Assembly (NCBI RefSeq): GCF_900162695.1
Contig: NZ_FUIH01000006.1
Coordinates: 372,001 to 436,000 of the forward strand
DNA: 64,000 nt
Direction: 5' to 3'
Source: Virgibacillus siamensis
GTDB lineage: Bacteria > Bacillota > Bacilli > Bacillales > Amphibacillaceae
Part shown: piece after piece, positions 8,260-17,064 of the stretch
How positions within the stretch are numbered: the stretch's first letter is position 1
How the letters are laid out: every line of letters begins with the position of its first letter
Notes under the pieces: generated by a model
What the model was told of the DNA's origin: nothing
Seen by the model: only the letters and a program-made list of their open reading frames with translations
Databases searched by the model: none
Translations under genes and position numbers: made by a program

Positions 8260-9135
8260 ATGACCATTGAAAATATTACGGTTGTGGGGGCTGGTGTAAT
8301 GGGGCGCGGGATAGCTTATGTCTCCGCCCTTGCCGGTTTTTCCACGACATTGGTGGATATTTCCGGTGAAAAACTGGAGGAAGCGGTTGTCTATGCAGAA
8401 CGGACAGCTGAAAAAGGGATGAAACTAGGAAAAGTAACTCAGGAACAGGCGGAGGCAATGACATCCAAGCTTCAGACATCGCTTGAACTGGAACGTGCAG
8501 CCGCAAGCACGGACCTTGTCATTGAAGCTGTACCGGAAAATCGCAAACTGAAAAAAAGTGTGATGGAAACCGCTTCGCAATATGCGCCGGACCATGCCAT
8601 TATTGCTTCCAACACATCTACTATCAGCCCAACGGAACTCGCATCATTTACGAACCGGCCGGAACAGTTTACGGTCATGCATTTTTTTAACCCGGTTCAC
8701 CGGATGAAACTTGTGGAAATCGTTAAGGGACTGGATACAAAAGATGAGACATTTGCTGCCATTCGAATGGTTGCCGAACAGATGGGCAAGGAGACAGTTG
8801 AAGTGAATGAGTTTCCGGGTTTTGTGACAAGCCGGATCAGTGCGATGGTCGGAAATGAGGCTTTTCATATGCTGCAGGAGGGAGTGGCATCTGCAGAAGA
8901 TATCGATAAAGCGATTAAGCTTGGCCTGAACTATCCAATGGGACCACTGGAGCTCGGGGACCTTGTCGGACTCGATACACGGCTCAACAATTTAAAGTAT
9001 TTGCACGAAACACTTGGTGAGAAGTATCGTCCGGCACCGCTATTGGAGCAATACGTAAAGGCAGGCAGACTCGGACGAAAAACCGGTAAGGGTGTATATG
9101 ATTATACCGATAAAAGTGAGTTGATTAGGAAATGA
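8260..9135 (+). CDS. paaH: 3-hydroxyacyl-CoA dehydrogenase (PaaH type)
   Basis: The protein is 291 aa. The N-terminal NAD-binding Rossmann motif VVGAGVMGRGIAY is followed by the family signature MHFFNPVHRMKLVEIV and the GFVTSRI/NYPMGPLELGDLVGLD segments of the C-terminal domain. In the pathway it oxidises 3-hydroxyadipyl-CoA to 3-oxoadipyl-CoA; 3-hydroxybutyryl-CoA dehydrogenases share the same architecture, so specificity comes from context. Its stop overlaps the thiolase start as ATGA. Confidence 0.9.
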   Translation: MTIENITVVGAGVMGRGIAYVSALAGFSTTLVDISGEKLEEAVVYAERTAEKGMKLGKVTQEQAEAMTSKLQTSLELERAAASTDLVIEAVPENRKLKKSVMETASQYAPDHAIIASNTSTISPTELASFTNRPEQFTVMHFFNPVHRMKLVEIVKGLDTKDETFAAIRMVAEQMGKETVEVNEFPGFVTSRISAMVGNEAFHMLQEGVASAEDIDKAIKLGLNYPMGPLELGDLVGLDTRLNNLKYLHETLGEKYRPAPLLEQYVKAGRLGRKTGKGVYDYTDKSELIRK

Positions 9136-10337
9136 AAGAAGTCGTCATTGTCGATGCAGTCCGAACACCGATTGGCCGGTATCGGGGGGCATTAAAACAG
9201 GTTCGGCCGGATGATCTTGGTGCGGTAGTAATCAAAGCATTGCTGGACCGGAATCCGGAACTTCCGGCAGCGGAAATTGAAGATGTTGTCCTCGGCAATG
9301 CCAATCAGGCGGGCGAAGATAATCGGAACGTCGCCCGTATGGCCGGGCTGCTTGCCGGACTGCCTGTTCAGGTTGGGGGAACAACGATTAATCGTCTGTG
9401 CGGATCAAGCCTTGATGCGGTTATGTATGCGGCAAGGGCTGTTGCTGTTGGTGACGGGGATATTTATATTGCCGGCGGGACAGAAAGCATGACACGGGCA
9501 CCAATGGTCATGGCTAAGCCAGACAAAGCGTTTCCCCGGGGGAATCAGGAATTGTTTGATACAACAATTGGCTGGCGGTTTATTAACCCTGTCCTTGAGA
9601 AAATGTACGGGACAGATTCCATGCCGCAAACCGCGGAAAATGTCGCTGAACAATTTGAGATAAGCAGAGAAGAGCAGGACGAATTTGCGTTCAAAAGCCA
9701 GATGCGGGCGAAAAAGGCAATGGATACGAACCGGTTCGCTGATGAAATCGTCCCTGTTACATATACAGACCGGAAAACCGGCACGATTACCGTGGATACA
9801 GATGAGCATCCACGCCCGGAAACATCTTCGGAAAAGCTGGCGAAACTAAAACCGTTGTTTGAAGACGGTACAATTACGGCCGGCAATGCCTCAGGGATCA
9901 ACGACGGTGCCGCTGCACTGCTTATTATGAGTGCCGATCGGGCAAAAAAACTGGGGCTGAAGCCGTTAGTCAAATATGTTGCCGGTGCCGCTGCAGGCCT
10001 TGAGCCGCGAATCATGGGACTGGGTCCGATTTACGCCAGCCGGAAAGCGATGAAACGATCCGGTTTGGCAATGGAAGATATTGATTTGGTCGAATTAAAT
10101 GAAGCCTTTGCTTCCCAGTCAATTGAATGCATGCGCCAGCTGGAACTTGATCAGGGAAAGGTGAATGTCAATGGCGGCGCAATCGCATTCGGCCATCCAC
10201 TTGGTGCAAGCGGTGCACGGATTTTGACAACGCTCATTCATCAAATGAAAAAGGAAGAGGCGGGATATGGTTTAGCTACGATGTGTGTTGGCGTCGGTCA
10301 GGGTATTGCAACAATTGTGGAAAATGTGCAGGAATAG
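9132..10337 (+). CDS. paaJ: 3-oxoadipyl-CoA/3-oxo-5,6-dehydrosuberyl-CoA thiolase (PaaJ/PcaF type)
   Basis: The protein is 401 aa. The acyl-acceptor Cys lies in NRLCGSSLDAVMYAARAV near residue 91, the base His in GAIAFGHPLGASGARI, and the second Cys in MCVGVGQGIA. The N-terminus (VVIVDAVRTPIGRYRGALKQVRPDDLGA) matches the PcaF/PaaJ thiolase group rather than short-chain acetoacetyl-CoA thiolases. It cleaves 3-oxoadipyl-CoA to succinyl-CoA and acetyl-CoA, completing the pathway. Translation is coupled to the preceding dehydrogenase by a 4-bp overlap. Confidence 0.9.
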   Translation: MKEVVIVDAVRTPIGRYRGALKQVRPDDLGAVVIKALLDRNPELPAAEIEDVVLGNANQAGEDNRNVARMAGLLAGLPVQVGGTTINRLCGSSLDAVMYAARAVAVGDGDIYIAGGTESMTRAPMVMAKPDKAFPRGNQELFDTTIGWRFINPVLEKMYGTDSMPQTAENVAEQFEISREEQDEFAFKSQMRAKKAMDTNRFADEIVPVTYTDRKTGTITVDTDEHPRPETSSEKLAKLKPLFEDGTITAGNASGINDGAAALLIMSADRAKKLGLKPLVKYVAGAAAGLEPRIMGLGPIYASRKAMKRSGLAMEDIDLVELNEAFASQSIECMRQLELDQGKVNVNGGAIAFGHPLGASGARILTTLIHQMKKEEAGYGLATMCVGVGQGIATIVENVQE

Positions 10338-10358
10338 CTGTGTAAAGGGGCGGAACAT

Positions 10359-11135
10359 ATGTCAACGGTTCTTTTGGAGAAAAAAGACGCTATTGCATGG
10401 GTTACCATAAACAGGGAAGAAGTACTTAATTGCCTGGATTATATAACACTTTCAAGACTGCGGGATGTTGTCGAAGAGATTCATCTTGATCCGGATGTTA
10501 GGGTTGTTGTTTTTACGGGGGCTGGAAATAAAGCATTTAGTGCCGGCGCTGATTTGAAAGAACGCAAAAATCTGAACGAAACGGATACCCGAAGGAATGT
10601 TAATGCCATTCGGGATGTATTCAACCGTATCGCATCACTAACACAGCCGACAATAGCTGCTGTTAATGGGTATGCTTTCGGCGGGGGCTTTGAACTGATG
10701 CTCGCCTGTGATTTTTCCATTGCGGCAGAGGACGTAATGATGGGATTGACAGAAACGAACTGGGCAATCATTCCAGGGGCGGGTGGTACACAGCGTCTTC
10801 CACGAGTAATCGGGGAGATGAAAGCTAAGGAATTGATTTTTACGTCGAAGAAATTCTCTGCTGCTGAGGCACTGGAGATGGGGCTGATATTAAAGGTAGT
10901 GAAACATGAAAAATTGTATGATGCATGTATCCAGCTGGCATCTGACATGATGAAGAATGGTCCGGTCGCCATCAAACAGGCAAAATTCGCAATCTCAAAC
11001 GGAATGAAAACGGATTTGCAAACCGGACTAGAAATTGAATCGAAGGCTTATGAGTTAACGATACCGACCGAAGACCGGCTTGAGGCACTTACAGCGTTTC
11101 ATGAAAAACGGAAACCGGAATTTAAAGGAAAGTGA
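10359..11135 (+). CDS. Enoyl-CoA hydratase/isomerase, third crotonase of the operon
   Basis: The protein is 258 aa. Both hydratase glutamates are present (AFGGGFELMLACDF and GLTETNWAIIPGAGGTQ), and the oxyanion segment is AFSAGADLKERKN. It resembles AU-binding/methylglutaconyl-CoA hydratase-like crotonases as much as PaaF. With the gene at 5111 it could share the dehydroadipyl-CoA hydration step, or one of the two may provide the oxepin-CoA ring-opening function that PaaZ performs elsewhere. It starts at ATG 10359 behind AAAGGGG, 21 bp after the thiolase, and is probably the last operon gene. A U-less hairpin ACCGGCG/CGCCGGT lies at 11145-11167. Confidence 0.82.
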   Translation: MSTVLLEKKDAIAWVTINREEVLNCLDYITLSRLRDVVEEIHLDPDVRVVVFTGAGNKAFSAGADLKERKNLNETDTRRNVNAIRDVFNRIASLTQPTIAAVNGYAFGGGFELMLACDFSIAAEDVMMGLTETNWAIIPGAGGTQRLPRVIGEMKAKELIFTSKKFSAAEALEMGLILKVVKHEKLYDACIQLASDMMKNGPVAIKQAKFAISNGMKTDLQTGLEIESKAYELTIPTEDRLEALTAFHEKRKPEFKGK

Positions 11136-11172
11136 AGAAGGCTAACCGGCGTATCTGTTGCGCCGGTCAATC

Positions 11173-11384
11173 GGTTGATATTTCGAAATAAAGGCGATAT
11201 GTTGCGTTGAAGGTTCATAAACTGGTGGTAATGGTTGATAAAGTGTTCATGAAGGTCGATATATGGATAATGAAGGCTGATAAAGTGTTCATGAAGGTCG
11301 ATATATGGATAATGAAGGTTGATAAACTACAATAAAGATCGATAATTCTTGCCATAGGTTGATAATCCACGAATGTAGATTGAT
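11173..11384 (+). repeat. Array of about 11 GGTTGATA-like boxes at 20-21 bp spacing (array 1)
   Basis: Boxes of the form GGYTGATA/GGTCGATA begin near 11173, 11193, 11212, 11233, 11254, 11275, 11296, 11317, 11337, 11357 and 11378. Spacing is 19-21 bp, about two helical turns. Bases 11233-11274 and 11275-11316 are a 42-bp tandem duplication with a single mismatch. The array fills most of the 316 bp between the paa operon and the next gene. There is no coding sequence here. A second array with the same box and spacing is at 33797-33947. Confidence 0.8.
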
Positions 11385-11451
11385 AGAGAGCTAAAATCTA
11401 GATTCAATCCAGGCAATGGTTAAACCATAATAACAGACGTGAGGTGGCAAA

Positions 11452-12402
11452 ATGAATCCGATTTGCAAGACACTTGAAATAGCCCACCCGATTATTCAAG
11501 GGGGAATGGGAAACATCAGCAATGCAAAACTGGCTGCAGCTGTATCAGAGGCAGGGGGACTTGGTACCATCGGCTGCGGAACAATGAATCCTGAAACAGT
11601 CGGAAAAATTATTGAAGAAACAAAAAAACTTACGGACAAACCGTTTGCCGTTAATATTGCGATAAATGTTTCGGATTATACAAATCAGTTAATCCAAATG
11701 GTGATTGACCATGATGTACCGATTGTTTCTTTGTCAGCCGGGAATCCAGCCGGCTACATTTCCATTCTTCAGGAAAAAAATATTAAAGTTCTGACGGTTG
11801 TTGCTTCCGTGAAGCATGCTAAAAAAGCAGAAGCAGCAGGCGCCGACATCATAGTTGTTGAAGGATTTGAAGCTGCGGGGATTAATTCCAGCCTTGAACT
11901 GACAACGTTCACACTGATTCCGCAGGTTAGCAGCAATGTGAATATACCGGTCATTGCAGCCGGGGGTATTGGTGATGGAAGAGGACTGGCTGCGGCATTA
12001 ACGCTTGGGGCAAGCGGTGTGCAGCTTGGTACATCCCTTATTACGACTAAAGAAGCACCATTTCACGAAAATTATAAGAAGCAGCTTGTTGCATCGGAAG
12101 GGACTGGAACGGTATTAATTGGCAGGTCTTATGGCAGGATGCGCCGGATTTTGAATACCTCTTATGCCAAAAGGCTTCAGGAACTTGAGAAAAATGGAAT
12201 GACCTCGGACGAATATATGCACCTGACATCAGAGGTACAGCATTTGCAAGGGGCATTGGATGGAGATTTGGAAAATGGATTTATGAACGCCGGACAGGTA
12301 ACCGGACTAATTGAACGTGTGCTGACCGTCAGGGAACTAATCGACGGAATGGTGAGCGGGGCAAAGGAACAATTAAATATTACTTCAGATTTACTGAATT
12401 AA
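11452..12402 (+). CDS. FMN-dependent nitronate monooxygenase/FabK-like oxidoreductase
   Basis: This 316-aa TIM-barrel flavoprotein has the family markers PIIQGGMGNISNAKLAAAVSEAGGLG at the N-terminus, GADIIVVEGFEAAG in the middle, and the FMN-phosphate loop VIAAGGIGDGRGLAAALTLGASGVQLGT. Such proteins are annotated either as nitronate monooxygenase or as enoyl-ACP reductase II; neither can be chosen by sequence reading. It has its own GAGGTGG ribosome site and sits between the paa operon and the phenylalanine dehydrogenase gene, but a role in aromatic catabolism is only suggested by location. Confidence 0.75.
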   Translation: MNPICKTLEIAHPIIQGGMGNISNAKLAAAVSEAGGLGTIGCGTMNPETVGKIIEETKKLTDKPFAVNIAINVSDYTNQLIQMVIDHDVPIVSLSAGNPAGYISILQEKNIKVLTVVASVKHAKKAEAAGADIIVVEGFEAAGINSSLELTTFTLIPQVSSNVNIPVIAAGGIGDGRGLAAALTLGASGVQLGTSLITTKEAPFHENYKKQLVASEGTGTVLIGRSYGRMRRILNTSYAKRLQELEKNGMTSDEYMHLTSEVQHLQGALDGDLENGFMNAGQVTGLIERVLTVRELIDGMVSGAKEQLNITSDLLN

Positions 12403-12451
12403 GCCGTGCGGTAACTGATTTTCTTAAAATATGGAAATATTTGAAAAAATA

Positions 12452-12527
12452 TTGACGATATTATCACACAATGATAAAATGACGTAGGAATAACGTCATA
12501 TAAAAATATATTTTGTAAGCGCTTTAT
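12452..12527 (+). promoter_or_regulatory. Promoter, palindromic operator and cre-like site before the phenylalanine dehydrogenase gene
   Basis: TTGACG (12452-12457) and TAAAAT (12475-12480) with a 17-bp spacer form a near-ideal sigma-A promoter. Directly after the -10 an inverted repeat GACGT-7-ACGTC spans 12481-12497, covering the expected transcription start, a position typical of a repressor site. TGTAAGCGCTTTAT at 12514-12527 matches 12 of 14 positions of the CcpA cre consensus. This suggests induction by substrate and repression by preferred sugars; the operator's regulator is unknown. Confidence 0.6.
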
Positions 12528-12578
12528 TTGGGAGGCAGAAAAGTAATATCGGCACGGAAATACTACTGTAGGAGGATT

Positions 12579-13724
12579 ATGATGGGGATAGTAAAGGATT
12601 CATCCATCACGGAAGATTTTGTACTGCTTGACAAAATGTCCGGACATGAACAGGTTGTTTTCTGTAATGATCCCGCAACCGGATTACAGGCAATTATTGC
12701 GATACATAATACAACACTTGGTCCAGCATTGGGCGGTTGCCGGATGCGTCCATATAACTCTTTGGAGGAAGCACTTGACGATGTGCTTCGTCTGGCAGAA
12801 GGGATGACTTATAAATGTGCGGCTGCAGATGTTGACTTTGGCGGAGGAAAAGCAGTCATTATCGGTGACCCGAAAACAGATAAAACACCGGAACTGTTTC
12901 GCAGTTTTGGTCAGTATGTGGAGTCGCTTGGGGGGCGTTTTTATACCGGAACAGACATGGGGACAAATATGGAAGACTTTGTATATGCCCTTAAAGAAAC
13001 CAACAATATTGTCGGTGTTCCGGAAGTATATGGCGGCGGAGGTGATTCATCCGTTCCGACTGCCAAAGGGGTATTATATGGACTGCAGGCAACAAATCAG
13101 GTGCTGTTTGGAAATAACTCCCTTTCCGGTGCAGTCTATGCTATACAAGGTCTTGGGAAAGTCGGATTTAAGGTAGCGGAAGGGCTGCTGGAAGAAGGGG
13201 CGGAAATTTATGTGACTGACATCAGTGATGATCATGTTCGCGCCATTATGAAAAAGGCTGAATCTGCCCCCGGTATAGCCAGATATGTTCCAAGTGATGA
13301 AATTTATTCCCGGGAGGCTGATATTTTTGTTCCATGCGCATTCGGCGGCGTTATTAATGATCAGACAATAAACGAATTGAAAGTAAAGGCTATTGCCGGA
13401 TCTGCAAATAATCAGCTGCAGACCGAACAGCACGGGGTGGAACTGGCCAAAAGAGGGATTTTATACGCGCCCGATTACATTATCAACTCAGGCGGGCTGA
13501 TACAGGTTGCCGATGAATTGTATGGTGCGAATAAGGAACGGGTGCTGATAAAAACGAAAGAGATATACAATACCCTTCTTAACGTATACCATCAGGCAAA
13601 AATAGGCGGTCAGTCAACCATCGAAGCAGCAAATCATATTTGCGAAAAAGTTTTGGAAACAAGGGGGAGACGAAATAACTTTTACACCCGGGCAGTTAAA
13701 CCTAAATGGGATATCCGGAATTAA
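12579..13724 (+). CDS. pdh: Phenylalanine dehydrogenase (NAD-dependent, Glu/Leu/Phe/Val family)
   Basis: The protein is about 380 aa. It catalyses reversible oxidative deamination of L-phenylalanine to phenylpyruvate. Numbering from ATG 12582: Lys78 in GMTYKCAAAD, Lys90 in DFGGGKAVIIGD, Asp125 in FYTGTDMGT, Rossmann loop GLGKVG at 190-195. Gly123 and Leu306 (in SGGLIQVADELYG) align with Gly124 and Leu307 of Lysinibacillus sphaericus PheDH; leucine dehydrogenases carry Ala and Val there. The segments CAFGGVIND and GSANNQL also follow PheDH rather than LeuDH. GGAGG at 12571-12575 favours ATG 12579/12582 over a longer frame from 12528. It is followed after 15 bp by E1 alpha. Confidence 0.88.
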   Translation: MMGIVKDSSITEDFVLLDKMSGHEQVVFCNDPATGLQAIIAIHNTTLGPALGGCRMRPYNSLEEALDDVLRLAEGMTYKCAAADVDFGGGKAVIIGDPKTDKTPELFRSFGQYVESLGGRFYTGTDMGTNMEDFVYALKETNNIVGVPEVYGGGGDSSVPTAKGVLYGLQATNQVLFGNNSLSGAVYAIQGLGKVGFKVAEGLLEEGAEIYVTDISDDHVRAIMKKAESAPGIARYVPSDEIYSREADIFVPCAFGGVINDQTINELKVKAIAGSANNQLQTEQHGVELAKRGILYAPDYIINSGGLIQVADELYGANKERVLIKTKEIYNTLLNVYHQAKIGGQSTIEAANHICEKVLETRGRRNNFYTRAVKPKWDIRN

Positions 13725-13739
13725 AAGGGGGCAATACGA

Positions 13740-14798
13740 ATGGTGTCAGATTATCCGATCAAGCGAATCATGGATGATGAAGGAAAACTTGTCGATGAAG
13801 CTTACGGGTCCAAGCTGGATTCCGCACTTGTTGAAAAACTGTTTTATCATATGTCCCGGATACGAACGTTCGATCAGAAAGCAATCAGCTTGCAGCGTCA
13901 GGGCAGAATTGGAACGTATCCGCCATTTGGCGGGCAGGAAGCAGCACAAGTGGGAAGTGCATTGGCGATGGGGGATGGTGACTGGATTTTTCCGACATAC
14001 CGTGACCATGGTGCAACACTGACATATGGTGTGGATATGACACGAATGTTTTTATATTGGAATGGCCGCACGGAAGGATGTGTCCCCCCTGCCGGAAAGA
14101 ATATTTTCCCGCCTGCTGTTCCAATTGCCAGTCAGATTCCACATGCAGTCGGGGCTTCGTGGGCTGAAAAAAGAAAAAAAACGGACCGCGTGGCAATTGC
14201 TTATTTTGGGGACGGTGCAACATCGCAAGGTGATTTCCATGAAGGCTTAAATTTTGCAAGTGTATTCCAAACTCCGACGGTATTTTTTAACCAGAATAAC
14301 GGGTATGCAATTTCAGTCCCATTTGAAAAACAGACAAACTCCAAAACAGTGGCACAAAAGGCCGCCGGATTTGATATGCGAAGTGTTCGGATTGATGGTA
14401 ATGATTGCTTTGCTGTTTACTTGGAAACAAAAAAAGCAGTCGAGCTTGCCCGCTCCGGAAAGGGCCCAACACTAATCGAAGCTGTCACATGGCGAGTCGG
14501 TGCACATACAACCGCAGACGACCCCAGTAAATACAGACCAGCAGATAAAGGTTCGGATATTGCTGATCCACTCTCACGTATTGAACAATATATGAAAACA
14601 TATGGTATATGGGATGAGAAGAAAGTTTCTGAATTGAAAGCATCACTTAAAAATGAAGTAGATCAGGCAATTGAAGCAATGGAAGCATATCCCCAAGCGA
14701 AAGCGGAAGATATGTTTGACCATATATTTGCGGAGCTTCCGAAACAGCTTTTGGAGCAGAAGGAAACTTGTCTTTCATTGGCGGTTAAGAATGATTAA
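13740..14798 (+). CDS. 2-oxoacid dehydrogenase E1 component, alpha subunit
   Basis: The protein is 352 aa. The thiamine-pyrophosphate motif begins at FGDGATSQGDFHEGLNFAS and ends in FFNQNNGYAIS; ISLQRQGRIGTYPPFGGQEA is the conserved substrate-side segment of PdhA/BkdAA-type proteins. With the beta subunit it decarboxylates a 2-oxoacid and passes the acyl group to a lipoyl E2. No E2 or E3 gene follows, so the complex must borrow these from elsewhere in the genome. Directly after phenylalanine dehydrogenase, phenylpyruvate is the natural substrate guess, giving phenylacetyl-CoA; pyruvate or branched-chain oxoacids remain possible. Confidence 0.85.
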   Translation: MVSDYPIKRIMDDEGKLVDEAYGSKLDSALVEKLFYHMSRIRTFDQKAISLQRQGRIGTYPPFGGQEAAQVGSALAMGDGDWIFPTYRDHGATLTYGVDMTRMFLYWNGRTEGCVPPAGKNIFPPAVPIASQIPHAVGASWAEKRKKTDRVAIAYFGDGATSQGDFHEGLNFASVFQTPTVFFNQNNGYAISVPFEKQTNSKTVAQKAAGFDMRSVRIDGNDCFAVYLETKKAVELARSGKGPTLIEAVTWRVGAHTTADDPSKYRPADKGSDIADPLSRIEQYMKTYGIWDEKKVSELKASLKNEVDQAIEAMEAYPQAKAEDMFDHIFAELPKQLLEQKETCLSLAVKND

Positions 14799-14873
14799 TA
14801 AGCGTAATTATATAGAATTCCGGCGGCAGATAAAACATAAAGGCTGCTTTAAAACTCGAAAGGAGGAGTAACT

Positions 14874-15893
14874 GTGGCCATAGACTGGAAACGTGAAATG
14901 CAACAACCTGGAGCAGTTAAACCGATGACAATGATTCAGGCAATCAATGACGGGATGAAAACAATGCTGGACCTGGATGAAACTACATTGGTTCTTGGGG
15001 AGGACGTAGGTAAAAACGGCGGTGTTTTCCGTGCAACTGATGGGCTTCAGGAACAGTTCGGGGAGGATCGGGTTGTCGACACCCCTCTTGCTGAATCGGG
15101 GATTATTGGCACTTCTGTCGGGCTTGCAGTAAATGGATTTAAGCCAATTGCAGAGATTCAGTTTATGGGATTTATTTATCCGGCATATAACCAGATTATG
15201 ACACATGTCTCCCGAATCCGTATGAAAACGATGGGCCATTATAGTGTTCCAATGGTAATCAGGGCTCCGTATGGTGCGGGTATTCGCGCGCCTGAAGTAC
15301 ATTCCGACAGTATGGAGACGATTTTCACTCATATGCCGGGCCTCAAAGTGGTCTGCCCATCATCACCTGTGCAGGCAAAAGGGCTGCTGATCGCAGCAAT
15401 AGAAGATCCCGATCCGGTTCTGTTTCTTGAACCGATGCACAATTATCGTGCTTCAAGGGAAGATGTGCCGTCTCGTAAATATAAAACGGAGATTGGAAAA
15501 GGACGGAGAGTCAAGGAAGGAAACGATGTCAGTGTTATTGCCTGGGGGGCAATGATACCTGTTGTGGAAAAGGCAGTAAAAAAAGCCGAACAAATAGGGA
15601 TTACCTGTGATATAATCGATTTACAAACTTTATACCCGCTTGACCGGGATATCATTGCCGAATCCGTTCAAAAAACGGGCAGAGCAGTGATTGTCCATGA
15701 AGCACATGCAACAGGAGGATTCGGAGAACATATTATGTCGACCATAAACGATACCTCCTTTTTATATTTGCGTGCACCTATTGAACGGGTTGCAGGTTAT
15801 GATGTGCCGGTTCCATTCTTTGCACTGGAGGATTATTATCTGCCGAGTGCGGAACGAGTGCTGCAACAGATTGAAAAAGCGTTTCGTTTCTAG
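14874..15893 (+). CDS. 2-oxoacid dehydrogenase E1 component, beta subunit
   Basis: The protein is 339 aa. It has the transketolase-like pyrimidine domain (VLGEDVGKNGGVFRATDGL, VDTPLAESGIIGTSVGLA, IQFMGFIYPAYNQI) and the C-terminal domain with VHEAHATGGFGEHI. It starts at GTG 14874 behind GGAGGAG, 75 bp after E1 alpha. It pairs with E1 alpha as an alpha2-beta2 tetramer. After its stop comes no dihydrolipoyl acyltransferase but an ABC importer, with only a weak hairpin (TTCGC/GCGAA, 15916-15932) and a detached T-run at 15941-15947. Confidence 0.87.
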   Translation: MAIDWKREMQQPGAVKPMTMIQAINDGMKTMLDLDETTLVLGEDVGKNGGVFRATDGLQEQFGEDRVVDTPLAESGIIGTSVGLAVNGFKPIAEIQFMGFIYPAYNQIMTHVSRIRMKTMGHYSVPMVIRAPYGAGIRAPEVHSDSMETIFTHMPGLKVVCPSSPVQAKGLLIAAIEDPDPVLFLEPMHNYRASREDVPSRKYKTEIGKGRRVKEGNDVSVIAWGAMIPVVEKAVKKAEQIGITCDIIDLQTLYPLDRDIIAESVQKTGRAVIVHEAHATGGFGEHIMSTINDTSFLYLRAPIERVAGYDVPVPFFALEDYYLPSAERVLQQIEKAFRF

Positions 15894-16037
15894 GGGGGTG
15901 ACTATAAATATACGGTTCGCTTTGTTAGCGAATCGATTACTTTTTTTGCACCACGAAGCATTTCCATTCTGGCAGGAAACCTGTCCGATAAAAAATTTGA
16001 ATTTTTTGAACCTAACATGGAATGGAGGAGTATGTTC

Positions 16038-17045
16038 ATGAAGAAAGTCTTATTTATGGCAGTAATGTTCGTTGGGATCATGATGCTGGCTGCATGTGGC
16101 TCCAATGAATCATCAGGTGCAGAAAACGCTGGCGGCAGCAGTGACAATTCCGGTGAAAAAACCTATACAATCGGAGCGACTCAAATCCTTGAGCATCCTT
16201 CGCTTGATGCAGCATATAAAGGTTTTAAAAAAGCAATTGATGATGCCGGATTGAACGTGGAATATGATTATCAAAGTGCGCAAAACGATATGAACAATGT
16301 AAATACTATCAGCAGTAAATTTGTTGCTGATGGTGTTGATCTTATTTTTGCCAACTCCACCCCAAGTGCACTTGGCGCTCTGCAGGCAACAAAAGATATA
16401 CCTATTCTTTTCACATCTGTCACAGACCCGGTTGGTGCAGGGTTGGTGGATGCGATGGACAAACCCGGAAAAAATATAACCGGAGTTACGGATTTGCATC
16501 CGGATGCAATCAAGAAAACAGTGGAATTTATTGATAAATACTTTGAAGGTGCCTCCGTCGGTTTAATATACAATTCCGGGGAACAAAATTCCGTTTCGCA
16601 GATTGAAGCTGTAAAGAAAGCTGCTGAGGGTACAAGTCTCAGTTTTGAGGAGCGTACAGTTGCCAACTCTTCTGAAGTCCAGCAGGCAGCATCAACTGTT
16701 GTGAGTGAAGTAGATGTCATCTACATTGTAACGGATAATACGGTTGTTTCCGCCCTTGAAACTGTTGTCGGTGTTGCCAACGAACAGGATATTCCATTAA
16801 TTGTCGGGGAACCGAATTCCCTTGAAAAAGGCGGGTTTGCAACATATGGGATAGACTATTATGACATCGGATATCGTACCGGTGAAATGGCTGTTCAGAT
16901 TCTGACAGGTAAAAAGAAACCTTCAGACATTCCGGTTGAATATCCTCCTAAGATCGAATTGTACGTTAATAAGAAAGCTGCAGAGAAGCAAGGTATTGAG
17001 TGGAACAGCGATTGGGATGACGCTAAGTTTGTAGAAGAAAAATAG
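16038..17045 (+). CDS. ABC transporter substrate-binding lipoprotein (TrpX/ABC_sub_bind family)
   Basis: The protein is 335 aa. A lipoprotein signal peptide (MKKVLFMAVMFVGIMMLAAC, lipobox LAAC) is followed by a Ser/Gly-rich linker and a two-lobed binding domain beginning TIGATQILEHPSLDAAYKGF, with GVDLIFANSTPSALGA and a SVTDPVGAGLV segment typical of the family that includes pneumococcal TrpX, a tryptophan/tyrosine binder. Next to phenylalanine dehydrogenase, an aromatic amino acid is the likely ligand. ATG 16038 is chosen because GGAGGAG at 16024-16030 is spaced correctly; ATG 16032 is too close. Confidence 0.85.
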   Translation: MKKVLFMAVMFVGIMMLAACGSNESSGAENAGGSSDNSGEKTYTIGATQILEHPSLDAAYKGFKKAIDDAGLNVEYDYQSAQNDMNNVNTISSKFVADGVDLIFANSTPSALGALQATKDIPILFTSVTDPVGAGLVDAMDKPGKNITGVTDLHPDAIKKTVEFIDKYFEGASVGLIYNSGEQNSVSQIEAVKKAAEGTSLSFEERTVANSSEVQQAASTVVSEVDVIYIVTDNTVVSALETVVGVANEQDIPLIVGEPNSLEKGGFATYGIDYYDIGYRTGEMAVQILTGKKKPSDIPVEYPPKIELYVNKKAAEKQGIEWNSDWDDAKFVEEK

Positions 17046-17064
17046 ATATTTATCCAGGTTAATG

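Noticed and set aside
11173..11384. CRISPR array interpretation of the 21-bp repeats (also 33797-33947)
   Set aside because: Only an 8-bp core is conserved, the period is too short for repeat plus spacer, and no cas genes are present.
12579..13724. Leucine dehydrogenase (bkd-type operon) annotation
   Set aside because: Specificity residues and several motif variants follow phenylalanine dehydrogenase; no ptb, buk or bkdB genes adjoin.
16000..16037. T-box leader before the aromatic ABC importer or the kyn operon
   Set aside because: No T-box bulge sequence (TGGNACCGCG-like) or specifier structure was seen in 15894-16037 or 58613-58907.
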